Assembly (NCBI GenBank): GCA_052387095.1
Contig: JBQTJN010000054.1
Location: 1 to 24,106 of the forward strand
Reading direction: 5' to 3'
Source: JBQTJN01 sp052387095
GTDB lineage: Bacteria; Pseudomonadota; Alphaproteobacteria; Micavibrionales; Micavibrionaceae
Length of the DNA: 24,106 nt
The translations under genes were made by a program, and so were the position numbers. Positions 1-7,143 of the stretch are shown one piece after another. Each line of letters opens with the position of its first letter. Position 1 is the first letter of the stretch. The notes beneath the pieces are model-generated. The model did not search any database. It saw nothing but the letters and a program-made list of their open reading frames with translations, and was not told where the DNA came from.

Positions 1-1
1 A

Positions 2-115
2 TTCGGTTACGGTACCATCGTGCATATTGACGGGCACAAGCTCGACATCAAATTCGAACATGCCGGGCTGAAGCGGGTGATGGATAGTTTTGTGAAAAAG
101 GAGGGATGTTTTTGA
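2..115 (+). CDS. uvrD: UvrD/PcrA-family DNA helicase, C-terminal fragment
   Basis: Only the last 37 codons are present; the frame is open from the window edge and stops with TGA at 113-115. The peptide begins FGYGTIVHIDGHKLDIKFE and ends in a short Lys-rich tail. This FGxG...VdGxKLxIxFexAGxKkVxxSFV pattern is the small C-terminal Tudor-like module that ends UvrD/PcrA superfamily 1A helicases, which unwind DNA in nucleotide excision and mismatch repair and can contact RNA polymerase. The helicase motifs lie outside the window, so the call rests on the tail alone. The next gene converges on it with a 5-bp gap and no visible terminator. Confidence 0.7.
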   Translation, partial: FGYGTIVHIDGHKLDIKFEHAGLKRVMDSFVKKEGCF

Positions 116-120
116 ACAAA

Positions 121-696
121 TTATCCAAGCGGAGAATAGACAGCCTCAATCATTCGTTTTTCTTCTCTTTCTATATCTGGCTCATGTTCCAGATTTTTGG
201 GAATGAAAACCCAGTCTCCTTCCAGAGTTTCTCCATCATCCAATAATGTTGTGCCGGCCCTGCCGAGAAAAGAGCGATTCACGACACTCCAATTATGGGA
301 ATGCGCTCCCGGAGAAAAAGGCGGCGAACAGACAACTGTAAAATCTCTGATGAATAGCGAATCATGAATGCCAGAAATCACATGCGTCAATATCTCAAAC
401 TCTTCCTTGGCAGGACGATATTTTTCAGGAATCCCTTGAGGAAAATCGGTGCTGCCATCGAAATTCGCCCGCGCGGGAAAATAATTTGAGCCCTCGTGCG
501 GAATGTCCGATTCCCAAATTTTTTGAAAAATTTCACTGGTCTGGGCAACTTCTTCCAAAGTTGGACGCCAGATAACAGGCGTCGTCATGTCCCTTTGCGC
601 GGCCTTAATAAAATCTTCTCTTGTGTGCACAATGGGAATTCGGAAATTCACGCCGCGTTTCTGAGACGTTGCTGTTATGAAATCAATTGTTGCCAT
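121..696 (-). CDS. DUF1826-like protein, paralogue of the 1492-2064 gene
   Basis: About 191 residues from the ATG at 694-696; the frame extends four codons further to an ATG at 706-708, and neither start has a clear Shine-Dalgarno sequence. No signal peptide or membrane span is visible, so it is probably cytoplasmic. The C-terminal half carries an H-S-H-N pair, then FLGRAGTTLLDD, then an E-H-E-P segment. That order (His-rich turn, GxAGT, later His before Pro) is shared with the protein encoded at 1492-2064 and resembles DUF1826, perhaps a metal-binding beta-barrel fold. The biochemical role is unknown. It is the last of three minus-strand genes, 44 bp downstream of the DUF1223 gene, so cotranscription is likely. 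The family assignment is tentative; the reading frame itself is convincing. Confidence 0.6.
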   Translation of the reverse strand: MATIDFITATSQKRGVNFRIPIVHTREDFIKAAQRDMTTPVIWRPTLEEVAQTSEIFQKIWESDIPHEGSNYFPARANFDGSTDFPQGIPEKYRPAKEEFEILTHVISGIHDSLFIRDFTVVCSPPFSPGAHSHNWSVVNRSFLGRAGTTLLDDGETLEGDWVFIPKNLEHEPDIEREEKRMIEAVYSPLG

Positions 697-740
697 AGAA
701 AAAAACATAGCAAAGACTATGAATTATGTAAAGAAAAAAA

Positions 741-1448
741 TCAGGGCTCAAGCTTTCCGGCGGCGACGATGCGCTTTGTGGCGGCATCTTCAACGATGAC
801 GGCGTAGCCGTCAGCAAAGCGGCTGGCATCGAGCTGGAAGTGAACAAGGCGCGGCTCGCCCTGCCAGAGCGGGCCGGCATCATCAAGTGTATTCACAGCG
901 TTAGCATAGAGGGTGGCTCCGCGCCCCGGGCCCGGCGGGGAAAGAAATGCTTTGCGATAGCCCATCAGGCGTACGGCATAACTGCCGCGGCTGCCCAGTT
1001 CGGGAAATTCTATGTCCAGCTTGTTGTCCGGCGCAAGGCGCAGGAGGAGCGGCGTGATGTTCTGCGCCGCGCCGACGATCAGTGCGGTGGAAACACTTTC
1101 GCGGTCGGCGCCGTTGACTTGCAGGTTTCCGTTGACGATGGCTTGCGGCGTGAAGACGCGGTTGCCGCGCCCCATAGCTTTATTATAGGCGCCCTGGCGC
1201 TTTGTGCAAAAATCGCGGGACATGACATCGCGCCACTGCGCGGTGTCAAAATAAGTGATGTGGCAGGCCAGTGCAATGACGTCCGGCTGATCGACCAGGA
1301 GGGCGAAGAGTTGTTCCGCGGGCGGGCAGGACGGGCAGTTCTGAGAGGTGTAGAGTTCGAGCACGATGGGGGATGCGGCATTGCCCTCGCCGGACGATGC
1401 GCAGGAAAAGCAGCACAGAAGCATGGCAAAAGCGAAGAATTTTTTCAT
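741..1448 (-). CDS. DUF1223 family secreted thioredoxin-fold protein
   Basis: 235 residues. The N-terminus (MKKFFAFAMLLCCFSC) is a signal peptide; a weak lipobox ending at Cys16 makes a lipoprotein possible. The mature protein starts with IVLELYTSQNCPSCPPAEQL, the hallmark of DUF1223, with a CxxC pair at Cys38 and Cys41 on a thioredoxin-like fold. Length agrees with the family. DUF1223 proteins are common in alphaproteobacteria and are presumed periplasmic thiol proteins, but no substrate is established. An inverted repeat (GCCTAT at 1450-1455, ATAGGC at 1465-1470) sits right before the start codon and could affect translation. It lies between the two DUF1826-like genes on the same strand (gaps about 43 and 44 bp), suggesting an operon. 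Confidence 0.85.
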   Translation of the reverse strand: MKKFFAFAMLLCCFSCASSGEGNAASPIVLELYTSQNCPSCPPAEQLFALLVDQPDVIALACHITYFDTAQWRDVMSRDFCTKRQGAYNKAMGRGNRVFTPQAIVNGNLQVNGADRESVSTALIVGAAQNITPLLLRLAPDNKLDIEFPELGSRGSYAVRLMGYRKAFLSPPGPGRGATLYANAVNTLDDAGPLWQGEPRLVHFQLDASRFADGYAVIVEDAATKRIVAAGKLEP

Positions 1449-1491
1449 GGCCTATTGGTAGAAGATAGGCTGAAACTTGCAAGCAAAATTA

Positions 1492-2064
1492 TCAAACGGG
1501 AACTGCAATTACTGTAAAACACGGTGGGTTTGCATTTGGCTCGCGCAGCGGGCTTTTGTGCCTTTCACCTCTTTTGATGTAGCAATAATAGGCTTCCGGT
1601 GTGCATATCTGATCAAGCTCTGTACCCGCGCCTCCCAACGTGATGTTCAAAACATCATGACTATCGGGATGCCAGTCTTTTACAAGATTGCGTCCCACTC
1701 TCATGCCGGCTGCAGTTTCGTCGTACTCATGAATGTCATCATAAAGACCAAGCAGGCCTGATAGCAGATAGGCCCGGTCGCCCGGTTCAAGATTGACATC
1801 ATCCTCGCCTGCAAGATACTCAAATGACACATGCGCGGAATCTATCAATTGCGCTTTCTGCCAGAGTGCTTCCAGCATATTGCGGCGCCTTAAAATATCT
1901 TCCGGCGGCATATATGCATTCAACAGCGCTACCGGGTAATTTTTTAGGGGAGCGCCCATGGCAGCAGAGACAAAAACTCCGCGTACATCCGTTAGGATCG
2001 CGTTGCGCTTACGCGGGTGCTCATAGGGAGACAAGTCAATTTGGCTGGCTGCTTGCATACTCAT
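1492..2064 (-). CDS. DUF1826-like protein, paralogue of the 121-696 gene
   Basis: 190 residues from the ATG at 2062-2064. A GTG four codons upstream is open, but GGTGA about 8 nt before the ATG is the better ribosome site. No signal peptide is seen. The C-terminal half reads W-H-P-D-S-H-D, then ITLGGAGTELDQ, then R-H-K-S-P. This resembles DUF1826, in which an HxD pair precedes a G-x-GTEW segment and a later H-R-S-P. The same order recurs in the protein at 121-696, so the two look like diverged paralogues. The conserved His/Asp set suggests metal binding, but that is inference and no reaction can be named. It is the promoter-proximal gene of the three-gene minus-strand set. Confidence 0.65.
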   Translation of the reverse strand: MSMQAASQIDLSPYEHPRKRNAILTDVRGVFVSAAMGAPLKNYPVALLNAYMPPEDILRRRNMLEALWQKAQLIDSAHVSFEYLAGEDDVNLEPGDRAYLLSGLLGLYDDIHEYDETAAGMRVGRNLVKDWHPDSHDVLNITLGGAGTELDQICTPEAYYCYIKRGERHKSPLREPNANPPCFTVIAVPV

Positions 2065-2118
2065 ATTTAAAATCACCGTTAAGTTAGGAGCACACTATAA
2101 AAAACCTATCATTATGTC

Positions 2119-2132
2119 AATATTTAAATATT
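2119..2132. repeat. 14-bp perfect AT palindrome between divergent genes
   Basis: AATATTTAAATATT is a perfect palindrome in the 119-bp gap between the divergent genes starting at 2064 and 2184. It could be an operator or just AT-rich promoter DNA; nothing else identifies a binding protein. Confidence 0.4.
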
Positions 2133-2183
2133 TCCGGCGCTGCTGAAAAAATGTTAAAACCCCTTTGAAACAAGGGATTTTCA

Positions 2184-3113
2184 ATGATTCAACACTATAA
2201 AACAGCAACAATTTTTGGCGGCACGGGTTTTTTAGGGCGGCAGATTGTGCGCGAACTGGTCCGCAAGGATTTCCGCGTCAAGGTGGCGACCCGCATCCCG
2301 GAGCGCGGCTATTTCCTCAAGACCGCGGGATATCCGGGGCAGATTGTTCCCTGCGCCTGCGATTATAATGACAGCGCCAGCATCGCGGCGGCGGTGCGCG
2401 GATCGGATGTTGTCATTAATTGTATTGGAATTCTGCGCGAGTATCGCACTGCCAGTTTTCAAAAGGCGCATGTCGAGATCCCGGCCATGATCGCATCGGC
2501 GTGCGCGGAAGCGCATGTGGATGCGTTTGCGCATGTTTCCGCGCTCGGTGTTGAAAAAAGCCATTCGGCTTACGGCCGCACCAAGCAGGAAGGCGAAATG
2601 ACGGTTATGAATCATTTCCCGCGCACCGCGATTTTGCGCCCGGGCGTGATGTTCGGCGAAGATGATTCCTTTTTCAATAAATTCGCGCGGCTTGCGCAGA
2701 TCCTGCCTGTGCTGCCGCTCATTGGCGGCGGACAGACAAAATTCCAGCCGGTTTATGTCGGCGATGTGGCGCTGGCGGTGATTGCCGCGCTGGAGGTGCC
2801 GGGGCAGATTTACGAACTGGCCGGGCCGGAGACGGTTACGTTCCGCGAGATTTATGAGCGTATGTTCGGTTATACGCAGCAAAAGCGCAGGCTTGTAAAC
2901 CTGCCGTTCCGGATGGCGAAAATCCATGCAAGATTTCTTGAAATTCTGCCAGGAGCCCTGCTGACGCAGGACCAGGTTGAATCTCTGAAAACCGATAGTG
3001 TTGCCGACGGGCGTCATGCCGGCTTCGGCGACCTGGGTATTGTTCCAAAATTTATGGACGCGGTTTTGCCTGCATACCTCAATTTCTATCGCAAAGGCGG
3101 GCGGTTCGCTTAA
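2184..3113 (+). CDS. NAD(P)-binding atypical SDR, NDUFA9-like complex I NDUFA9-subunit family
   Basis: 309 residues. It opens with a Rossmann nucleotide loop GGTGFLG at residues 12-18 and keeps the SDR Tyr130-x3-Lys134 pair (HSAYGRTKQEGE). The segments around ILRPGVMFGEDDSFFNKFA and FQPVYVGDVA are typical of the NDUFA9/39-kDa complex I group of extended SDRs, which in mitochondria binds NADPH and stabilises NADH:ubiquinone oxidoreductase. In bacteria the role is less clear; quinone or complex I assembly is inferred. The ATG at 2184 follows AAGGGA (2172-2177) with good spacing, but that site lies in a small hairpin (CCCTT 2161-2165 with AAGGG 2172-2176) that could mask it. surA follows on the same strand but has its own promoter. 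Confidence 0.85.
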   Translation: MIQHYKTATIFGGTGFLGRQIVRELVRKDFRVKVATRIPERGYFLKTAGYPGQIVPCACDYNDSASIAAAVRGSDVVINCIGILREYRTASFQKAHVEIPAMIASACAEAHVDAFAHVSALGVEKSHSAYGRTKQEGEMTVMNHFPRTAILRPGVMFGEDDSFFNKFARLAQILPVLPLIGGGQTKFQPVYVGDVALAVIAALEVPGQIYELAGPETVTFREIYERMFGYTQQKRRLVNLPFRMAKIHARFLEILPGALLTQDQVESLKTDSVADGRHAGFGDLGIVPKFMDAVLPAYLNFYRKGGRFA

Positions 3114-3125
3114 AAAAAGCAGGGT

Positions 3126-3154
3126 TTGCAAGGCGCGCGCGTACCTACTATAAA
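3126..3154 (+). promoter_or_regulatory. sigma-70-type promoter for the surA-like gene
   Basis: -35 TTGCAA (3126-3131), a 17-bp spacer, and -10 TATAAA (3149-3154). Transcription should start near 3161, about 24 nt before the surA-like ATG. Confidence 0.6.
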
Positions 3155-3184
3155 TAATGACTTGTTGAACAAGGGCAGGGATTC

Positions 3185-4105
3185 ATGCGTTTTTTCCTTA
3201 TTCTGATCAGTTTCCTGATAATGACACTGCCGACGCGTGCGGAAAGCATTGCCGCCGTTGTCAATGCAGACGCCATTTCCATGTCGGATCTTGAAGCGCG
3301 TACGGACATGATCGTCATATCGTCCGGCTTGCCGAATAGTAAAGAAGTGCGCGAAAAACTCACACCGCAAATTTTATCGGCGCTGATTGAAGAGCAGTTG
3401 AAGATGCAGGAAGCCGCGCGGCTGAACGTCAAAGTTGCGGACGAGGAAATAAATAGCGGCTTTGCCGAACTTGCCGCACAGAATAATATTCCGATTGATC
3501 AGTTTATGCTGATGATCGAAAAAAGCGGCATTGACCTGGAAACCATGAAAAACCAGATTCGTGCGCAGATCGGCTGGGGCAAGGTTATCCAACAGGAAAT
3601 GCGGCAGAAAATAACAGTCACGGATACGGATATCGATGATTATATCCAGCGCATCAAGTCCAACAAGGGCAAGACCGAATACCATCTGGCCGAAATTTTA
3701 TTGCCTGTCGATACCGAGCGGCCGGAAGGCGAGGCGCTGAAGGTTGCGGACAGGCTGGTGCAGGAGATTACTAAAGGCGCACGCTTTTCAAAAGTGGCGC
3801 AGCAATTTTCGGCGGCGCCCGGTGCGACGCAGGGCGGCGACCGCGGCTGGGTGCAGCAGGGGCTGCTGGCGCCTGAGCTGGACAGCGTTATACAGACAAC
3901 CGCGAAGGGTATGGTCACGCCGCCGATCCGCGCTGTGGACGGCATTCATATTTTCCTGGTGCGCGATGTGCGTGTCATCACGGATGAATCGATCCCGCCG
4001 CGTGACAAGATCTACAATATGCTCGGCATCCAGAGGCTGGAGCGCCTGCAGGCGAGGGCTCTGCTTGATTTAAAATCAACAGCCTTTATACAGACACGTG
4101 TCTGA
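3185..4105 (+). CDS. surA: SurA-like periplasmic peptidyl-prolyl cis-trans isomerase/chaperone
   Basis: 306 residues. Residues 1-19 form a signal peptide ending TRA, so it acts in the periplasm, helping outer-membrane proteins fold. The SurA N-terminal chaperone region follows (AAVVNADAISMSDLEAR, then helices to about residue 140). One parvulin domain spans about 165-262, with QFSAAPGATQGGDRGWV and GIHIFLVRDVR as landmarks. E. coli SurA is longer, with two parvulin domains; single-domain forms are usual in alphaproteobacteria. The nearby ksgA downstream recalls the E. coli lptD-surA-pdxA-ksgA order, without pdxA here. The stop codon lies inside a perfect 14-bp palindrome, CAGACACGTGTCTG (4091-4104). 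Confidence 0.88.
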   Translation: MRFFLILISFLIMTLPTRAESIAAVVNADAISMSDLEARTDMIVISSGLPNSKEVREKLTPQILSALIEEQLKMQEAARLNVKVADEEINSGFAELAAQNNIPIDQFMLMIEKSGIDLETMKNQIRAQIGWGKVIQQEMRQKITVTDTDIDDYIQRIKSNKGKTEYHLAEILLPVDTERPEGEALKVADRLVQEITKGARFSKVAQQFSAAPGATQGGDRGWVQQGLLAPELDSVIQTTAKGMVTPPIRAVDGIHIFLVRDVRVITDESIPPRDKIYNMLGIQRLERLQARALLDLKSTAFIQTRV

Positions 4106-4116
4106 GTTATGCTCTA

Positions 4117-4236
4117 AATTATTGAAGAATGGCCTGCAAAAAGCGGGTTTCTCCGCTTCCGTTTCTCAAATACATTTAAAGTATTCTGCGATAGGGTTCT
4201 CGAAACCCGCCTTTTTCGGCACATTCTTCTTCAATT
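4117..4236. repeat. Long imperfect inverted repeat filling the surA-ksgA gap
   Basis: The left arm (about 4120-4151, ATTGAAGAATGGCC...AAAAAGCGGGTTTC) pairs with the right arm (about 4200-4235, GAAACCCGCCTTTTTCGGC...TTCTTCAAT) at roughly 80% by eye. A smaller hairpin sits in the loop (AATAC 4169-4173, GTATT 4181-4185). The element fills nearly the whole space between the surA stop and the ksgA start. It resembles a dispersed palindromic repeat or a structured leader more than a plain terminator. Confidence 0.6.
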
Positions 4237-4237
4237 T

Positions 4238-5071
4238 ATGACGCACCTTGATAATAATAATTTACCTCCCCTCCGCGATGTCATCGCCGCATTCGATTTG
4301 AGGGCGAAAAAATCGCTGGGACAGAATTTTCTTCTCGATTCTAATATCACCGATAAAATTGTGCGCGGTGCGGGCGATCTATCCAGCGTGACCGTGTTCG
4401 AGATCGGTCCGGGGCCGGGCGGTCTCACGCGCAGTCTTTTGAAATCCGCAGCGAAAAAAATTATCGCAGTGGAATTTGATGAACGCGCGGTGGCGGCTCT
4501 GAAGGGTTTGAAGGATATGAGCGCGGGGCGGCTGGAAATCGTGCAGGGTAACGCGCTGGGTATGGATTTGACCACGTTGGCGCGGGGGCCGCGGGCGATT
4601 GCTGCTAATTTGCCTTATAATATCGCGACGCCGCTCTTGCTGGGCTGGCTTCGCCAAATTCGCGGTGATGCAGATGCGTTCCGGTCGATGACACTGATGT
4701 TTCAAAAGGAAGTCGGCGACCGAATCCGCGCCGCGCCGGGCAGCAAGATTTATGGACGGCTCAGCGTAATTACACAATGGCTCTGCGATGTGAAAAAAAA
4801 TTACGACCTGCCGCCGTCGGCCTTCACGCCGCCGCCGAAGGTCTCGTCGAGCGTGCTGCATTTTGTCCCGCGTGCCTTCGATAAAGATGCGCCGTCCTTT
4901 GAAGCGGTAGAGGCGTTGACGGCAGCAGCTTTCGGACAGCGGCGCAAGATGATCCGCAGCACTCTGAAGGAGTATGCGGCGGCTATCGAAGTGCTTGGGC
5001 TTGATCCGACCCTACGCGCGGAAGATCTAGGCCTAGATGATTTTATCGCGCTGGCAAAATTTAAAGGCTAA
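4238..5071 (+). CDS. ksgA: 16S rRNA dimethyladenosine transferase (A1518/A1519)
   Basis: 277 residues, the usual KsgA length. It dimethylates two adjacent adenines in the 3' hairpin of 16S rRNA late in small-subunit assembly, using S-adenosylmethionine. Visible signatures are KKSLGQNFLLD near residue 25, the SAM loop FEIGPGPGGLTR (54-65), the catalytic NLPYNIATPL (124-133) and FTPPPKVSSSVLHF in the C-terminal half. There is no clear Shine-Dalgarno: the start codon lies at the foot of the long inverted repeat at 4117-4236, so translation may depend on that structure. Its TAA stop overlaps the gmk stop by 4 bp in convergent orientation. Confidence 0.97.
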   Translation: MTHLDNNNLPPLRDVIAAFDLRAKKSLGQNFLLDSNITDKIVRGAGDLSSVTVFEIGPGPGGLTRSLLKSAAKKIIAVEFDERAVAALKGLKDMSAGRLEIVQGNALGMDLTTLARGPRAIAANLPYNIATPLLLGWLRQIRGDADAFRSMTLMFQKEVGDRIRAAPGSKIYGRLSVITQWLCDVKKNYDLPPSAFTPPPKVSSSVLHFVPRAFDKDAPSFEAVEALTAAAFGQRRKMIRSTLKEYAAAIEVLGLDPTLRAEDLGLDDFIALAKFKG

Positions 5072-5709
5072 AGCCCACCCTTAAGACCACGCACAAAATC
5101 GGAGAGACCGGTAAGGCGGTGACGCTTGAGGCGCTCGGAATCGAGGATCGCCTGCGATCTTGAAATGGCCTCGTTGATTTCCTTGTTGATGATCACGTAA
5201 TCATATTCCGCATAGTGTGACATTTCATCGGCCGCTTTCGACATGCGGTGGTGGATCTGTTCGTCGCTTTCGCGGGTATCGCGGGCGCGTCCGCGCAGGC
5301 GTTTTTCCAGGTCGGTCCGCGTCGGCGGCAGCAGGAAAACAGCCACCACATCGTCGCGGGCGATCTCGCAGAGTTTCTGCGTCCCCTGCCAGTCTATATC
5401 AAACAAAACATCACGGCCCGAGACCAGTGCTTCCTCAACAGGCTTTTTCGGCGTGCCGTAATAATGGTCGAAGACCTTGGCGTATTCGAGCAGTTCGTTG
5501 TTTTCGATCATTTCGGCGAATTGTTTTTCGCTCAGGAAAAAATAATCGTGCCCGTGAACCTCACCGGCGCGGCGGGGACGGGTAGTGGCGGAAATGGAAA
5601 TCGTCACGTCGGTGTTGGATTCGAGAAGGGCGCGCGTGATGGTGGTTTTACCGGCGCCTGACGGCGAAGACATGACATACATGAGGCCCCGGCGCTGCAG
5701 GTCGCTCAT
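5068..5709 (-). CDS. gmk: Guanylate kinase
   Basis: 213 residues, normal for Gmk. It phosphorylates GMP to GDP with ATP in the cytoplasm. The P-loop SSPSGAGKTT is at 14-23, followed by the GMP-binding region (SATTRPRRAGEVHGHDYFF) and VLFDIDWQGTQ. The lid (RLRGRARDTRESDEQIHHRM) is also clear. The ATG at 5707-5709 has no strong ribosome site. The gene converges on ksgA with shared stop bases (CTAA at 5068-5071), leaving no room for a terminator between them. It diverges from the SDR gene across about 124 bp. Confidence 0.97.
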   Translation of the reverse strand: MSDLQRRGLMYVMSSPSGAGKTTITRALLESNTDVTISISATTRPRRAGEVHGHDYFFLSEKQFAEMIENNELLEYAKVFDHYYGTPKKPVEEALVSGRDVLFDIDWQGTQKLCEIARDDVVAVFLLPPTRTDLEKRLRGRARDTRESDEQIHHRMSKAADEMSHYAEYDYVIINKEINEAISRSQAILDSERLKRHRLTGLSDFVRGLKGGL

Positions 5710-5833
5710 CCGGGTGTCCCCGGCGTAGATTTATTGAAGATTTCTCTGGTGCTTGTATCCCACATGATTAAAATTAACACGCAGAACCAAAACCGCAATG
5801 GCGGAAATGGTTTAAGCAACAGGACAGGATTTT

Positions 5834-6622
5834 ATGATCCCGGCACAAAAGCCCGATTTCAGACATGTCGCCATCACCGGCGCCTCAAGCGGCATCGGAG
5901 AGGCGCTGGCCCTGCATTACAGCCGTATTCCCGGCATGCGGCTCTCTCTGGCTGCGCGCAACGAGGAGCGCCTGCGCACGGTGACCCATGCCTGCCGCAA
6001 TGAAGGGGCCGAAACGGTGATGAGCCTGTTGGATGTCACCGACGAAAATTCCGTGAAGACGTGGGTCGAAACCATGGATGAAGAGCGCTCTATCGATCTC
6101 ATCATTGCCAATGCAGGCATCTCGGCCGGGACGGCGGGCAGTGCGACAGGGGAAAACGCGCACCAGGTCAGCAAGTTGTTTGCCGCCAACCTGAATGGGG
6201 TCCTGAATACGATCAACCCGGTCCTGCCGCTGATGATTCGCCGCGGCAAGGGGCACATTGCCCTGATGAGTTCGCTGGCGGCTTTCCGGGGCTGGCCGGG
6301 GGCGCCGGCCTATTGCGCCTCCAAGGCGGCGGTCAAGGTCTATGGTGAGGGGCTGGCCGGTGCGATCGCGGAGACGGGGGTTAAAGTCCATGTCATATGT
6401 CCCGGTTTCGTCAAATCGCCGATGACAGCGGTCAATCATTATAAAATGCCCTTTATGATCAGCGCAGAGCGGGCGGCCTCGATCATTGCGAGGGGAATAG
6501 ACATGGAAAAGGGACGGATTGCCTTTCCTTTGAGGTCTTTCCTGATCGTGCAGGGGATTGGTCTGTTGCCGGATGCCCTGGCACAGCGGATCCTGACCCG
6601 GATGCCGCAAAAATCCTCTTAA
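5834..6622 (+). CDS. Classical short-chain dehydrogenase/reductase
   Basis: 262 residues. A Rossmann cofactor loop TGASSGIG lies at 15-22, NAG at 93-95, and the catalytic set is Ser146/147, Tyr160 and Lys164 (YCASK), with CPGFVKSPM after it. It is therefore a cytoplasmic NAD(P)(H)-dependent oxidoreductase; the substrate cannot be read from the sequence. AARNEERL after beta-2 suggests a preference for NADP(H). The C-terminal stretch RSFLIVQGIGLLPDALAQRIL is hydrophobic and may be a membrane-associating helix. AGGACAGG about 8 nt before the ATG supports the start. It diverges from gmk. Confidence 0.88.
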   Translation: MIPAQKPDFRHVAITGASSGIGEALALHYSRIPGMRLSLAARNEERLRTVTHACRNEGAETVMSLLDVTDENSVKTWVETMDEERSIDLIIANAGISAGTAGSATGENAHQVSKLFAANLNGVLNTINPVLPLMIRRGKGHIALMSSLAAFRGWPGAPAYCASKAAVKVYGEGLAGAIAETGVKVHVICPGFVKSPMTAVNHYKMPFMISAERAASIIARGIDMEKGRIAFPLRSFLIVQGIGLLPDALAQRILTRMPQKSS

Positions 6623-6669
6623 GAGGTGATTTAAACATTGCGCAAAACCTGACCTTCTGGCTAAGAATG

Positions 6670-6683
6670 TGCTTTATAAAGCA
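6670..6683. promoter_or_regulatory. 14-bp perfect palindrome upstream of the ArsR-type gene
   Basis: TGCTTTATAAAGCA is a perfect palindrome in the 176-bp gap before the SqrR-like gene. It is an operator candidate. A weak promoter-like pair lies just downstream (TTGAAA 6699-6704, 18 bp, TAGATT 6723-6728). Confidence 0.3.
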
Positions 6684-6798
6684 GCAAAATTATAATTATT
6701 GAAAATAGGAAAAGAACGGGTTTAGATTTCTTCCTGTTTTTTTGCGCACGCATATTTTTTAGAATTTGAATCCCGTTTGATACTTTGAGTTGTGGGAC

Positions 6799-7143
6799 AT
6801 GGACATTAAAAATATTGAAGACAAGGTGAGCGTCGCCGTCAATTTATTGAAGGCGCTGTCGAACGAGCGTCGGCTCATGATTGTATGCGCACTTTACAAG
6901 GGCGAGAAGAATGTCGGCGAACTGGAGGAGATTGTCGGCCTCAGCCAGTCAGCGCTGTCTCAGCATCTGGCAAGACTGCGCCGTGACGGGCTGGTGGAAA
7001 CGCGCCGCGCCGCGCAGACGATTTACTACAAGCTGAGCAATAATGCGACCGAGCAGGTGTTGCGCTGTCTTTACGATATCTATTGCCCGCCCGATGGGCC
7101 GCAGACCGCTATCAAAATCCCGATTGAAGATTGCAAGGATTAG
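6799..7143 (+). CDS. ArsR-family repressor of SqrR/BigR type (persulfide sensor)
   Basis: 114 residues from the ATG at 6799; a TTG at 6790 is in frame but less likely. The winged-helix domain is clear: LKALSNERRLMIVCAL, NVGELEEIVGLSQSALSQHLARLRRDGLVETRR and QTIYYKL. It has Cys30 in the early helix and Cys96 near the end (LYDIYC), 66 residues apart, the same spacing as Cys41 and Cys107 of Rhodobacter capsulatus SqrR, which form a polysulfide bridge and release DNA. It therefore probably senses sulfane sulfur rather than metals. No sulfide:quinone reductase or persulfide dioxygenase gene is adjacent, so its targets are elsewhere or autoregulatory. Its stop overlaps that of the convergent glycosyltransferase by 4 bp. 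Confidence 0.85.
   Translation: MDIKNIEDKVSVAVNLLKALSNERRLMIVCALYKGEKNVGELEEIVGLSQSALSQHLARLRRDGLVETRRAAQTIYYKLSNNATEQVLRCLYDIYCPPDGPQTAIKIPIEDCKD

Noticed and set aside
840..1517. 225-codon plus-strand frame across the DUF1223 gene
   Set aside because: The minus strand has a signal peptide and CxxC in a known family; the plus frame has neither motif nor ribosome site.
2232..3131. 299-codon open frame opposite the NDUFA9-like gene
   Set aside because: Arg/His-rich composition, no motif, and the other strand holds a clear Rossmann enzyme; a GC-driven antisense frame.
5885..6610. 241-codon open frame opposite the SDR gene
   Set aside because: Rich in Arg, Pro and Gln with no domain; the SDR catalytic residues on the plus strand settle the coding strand.
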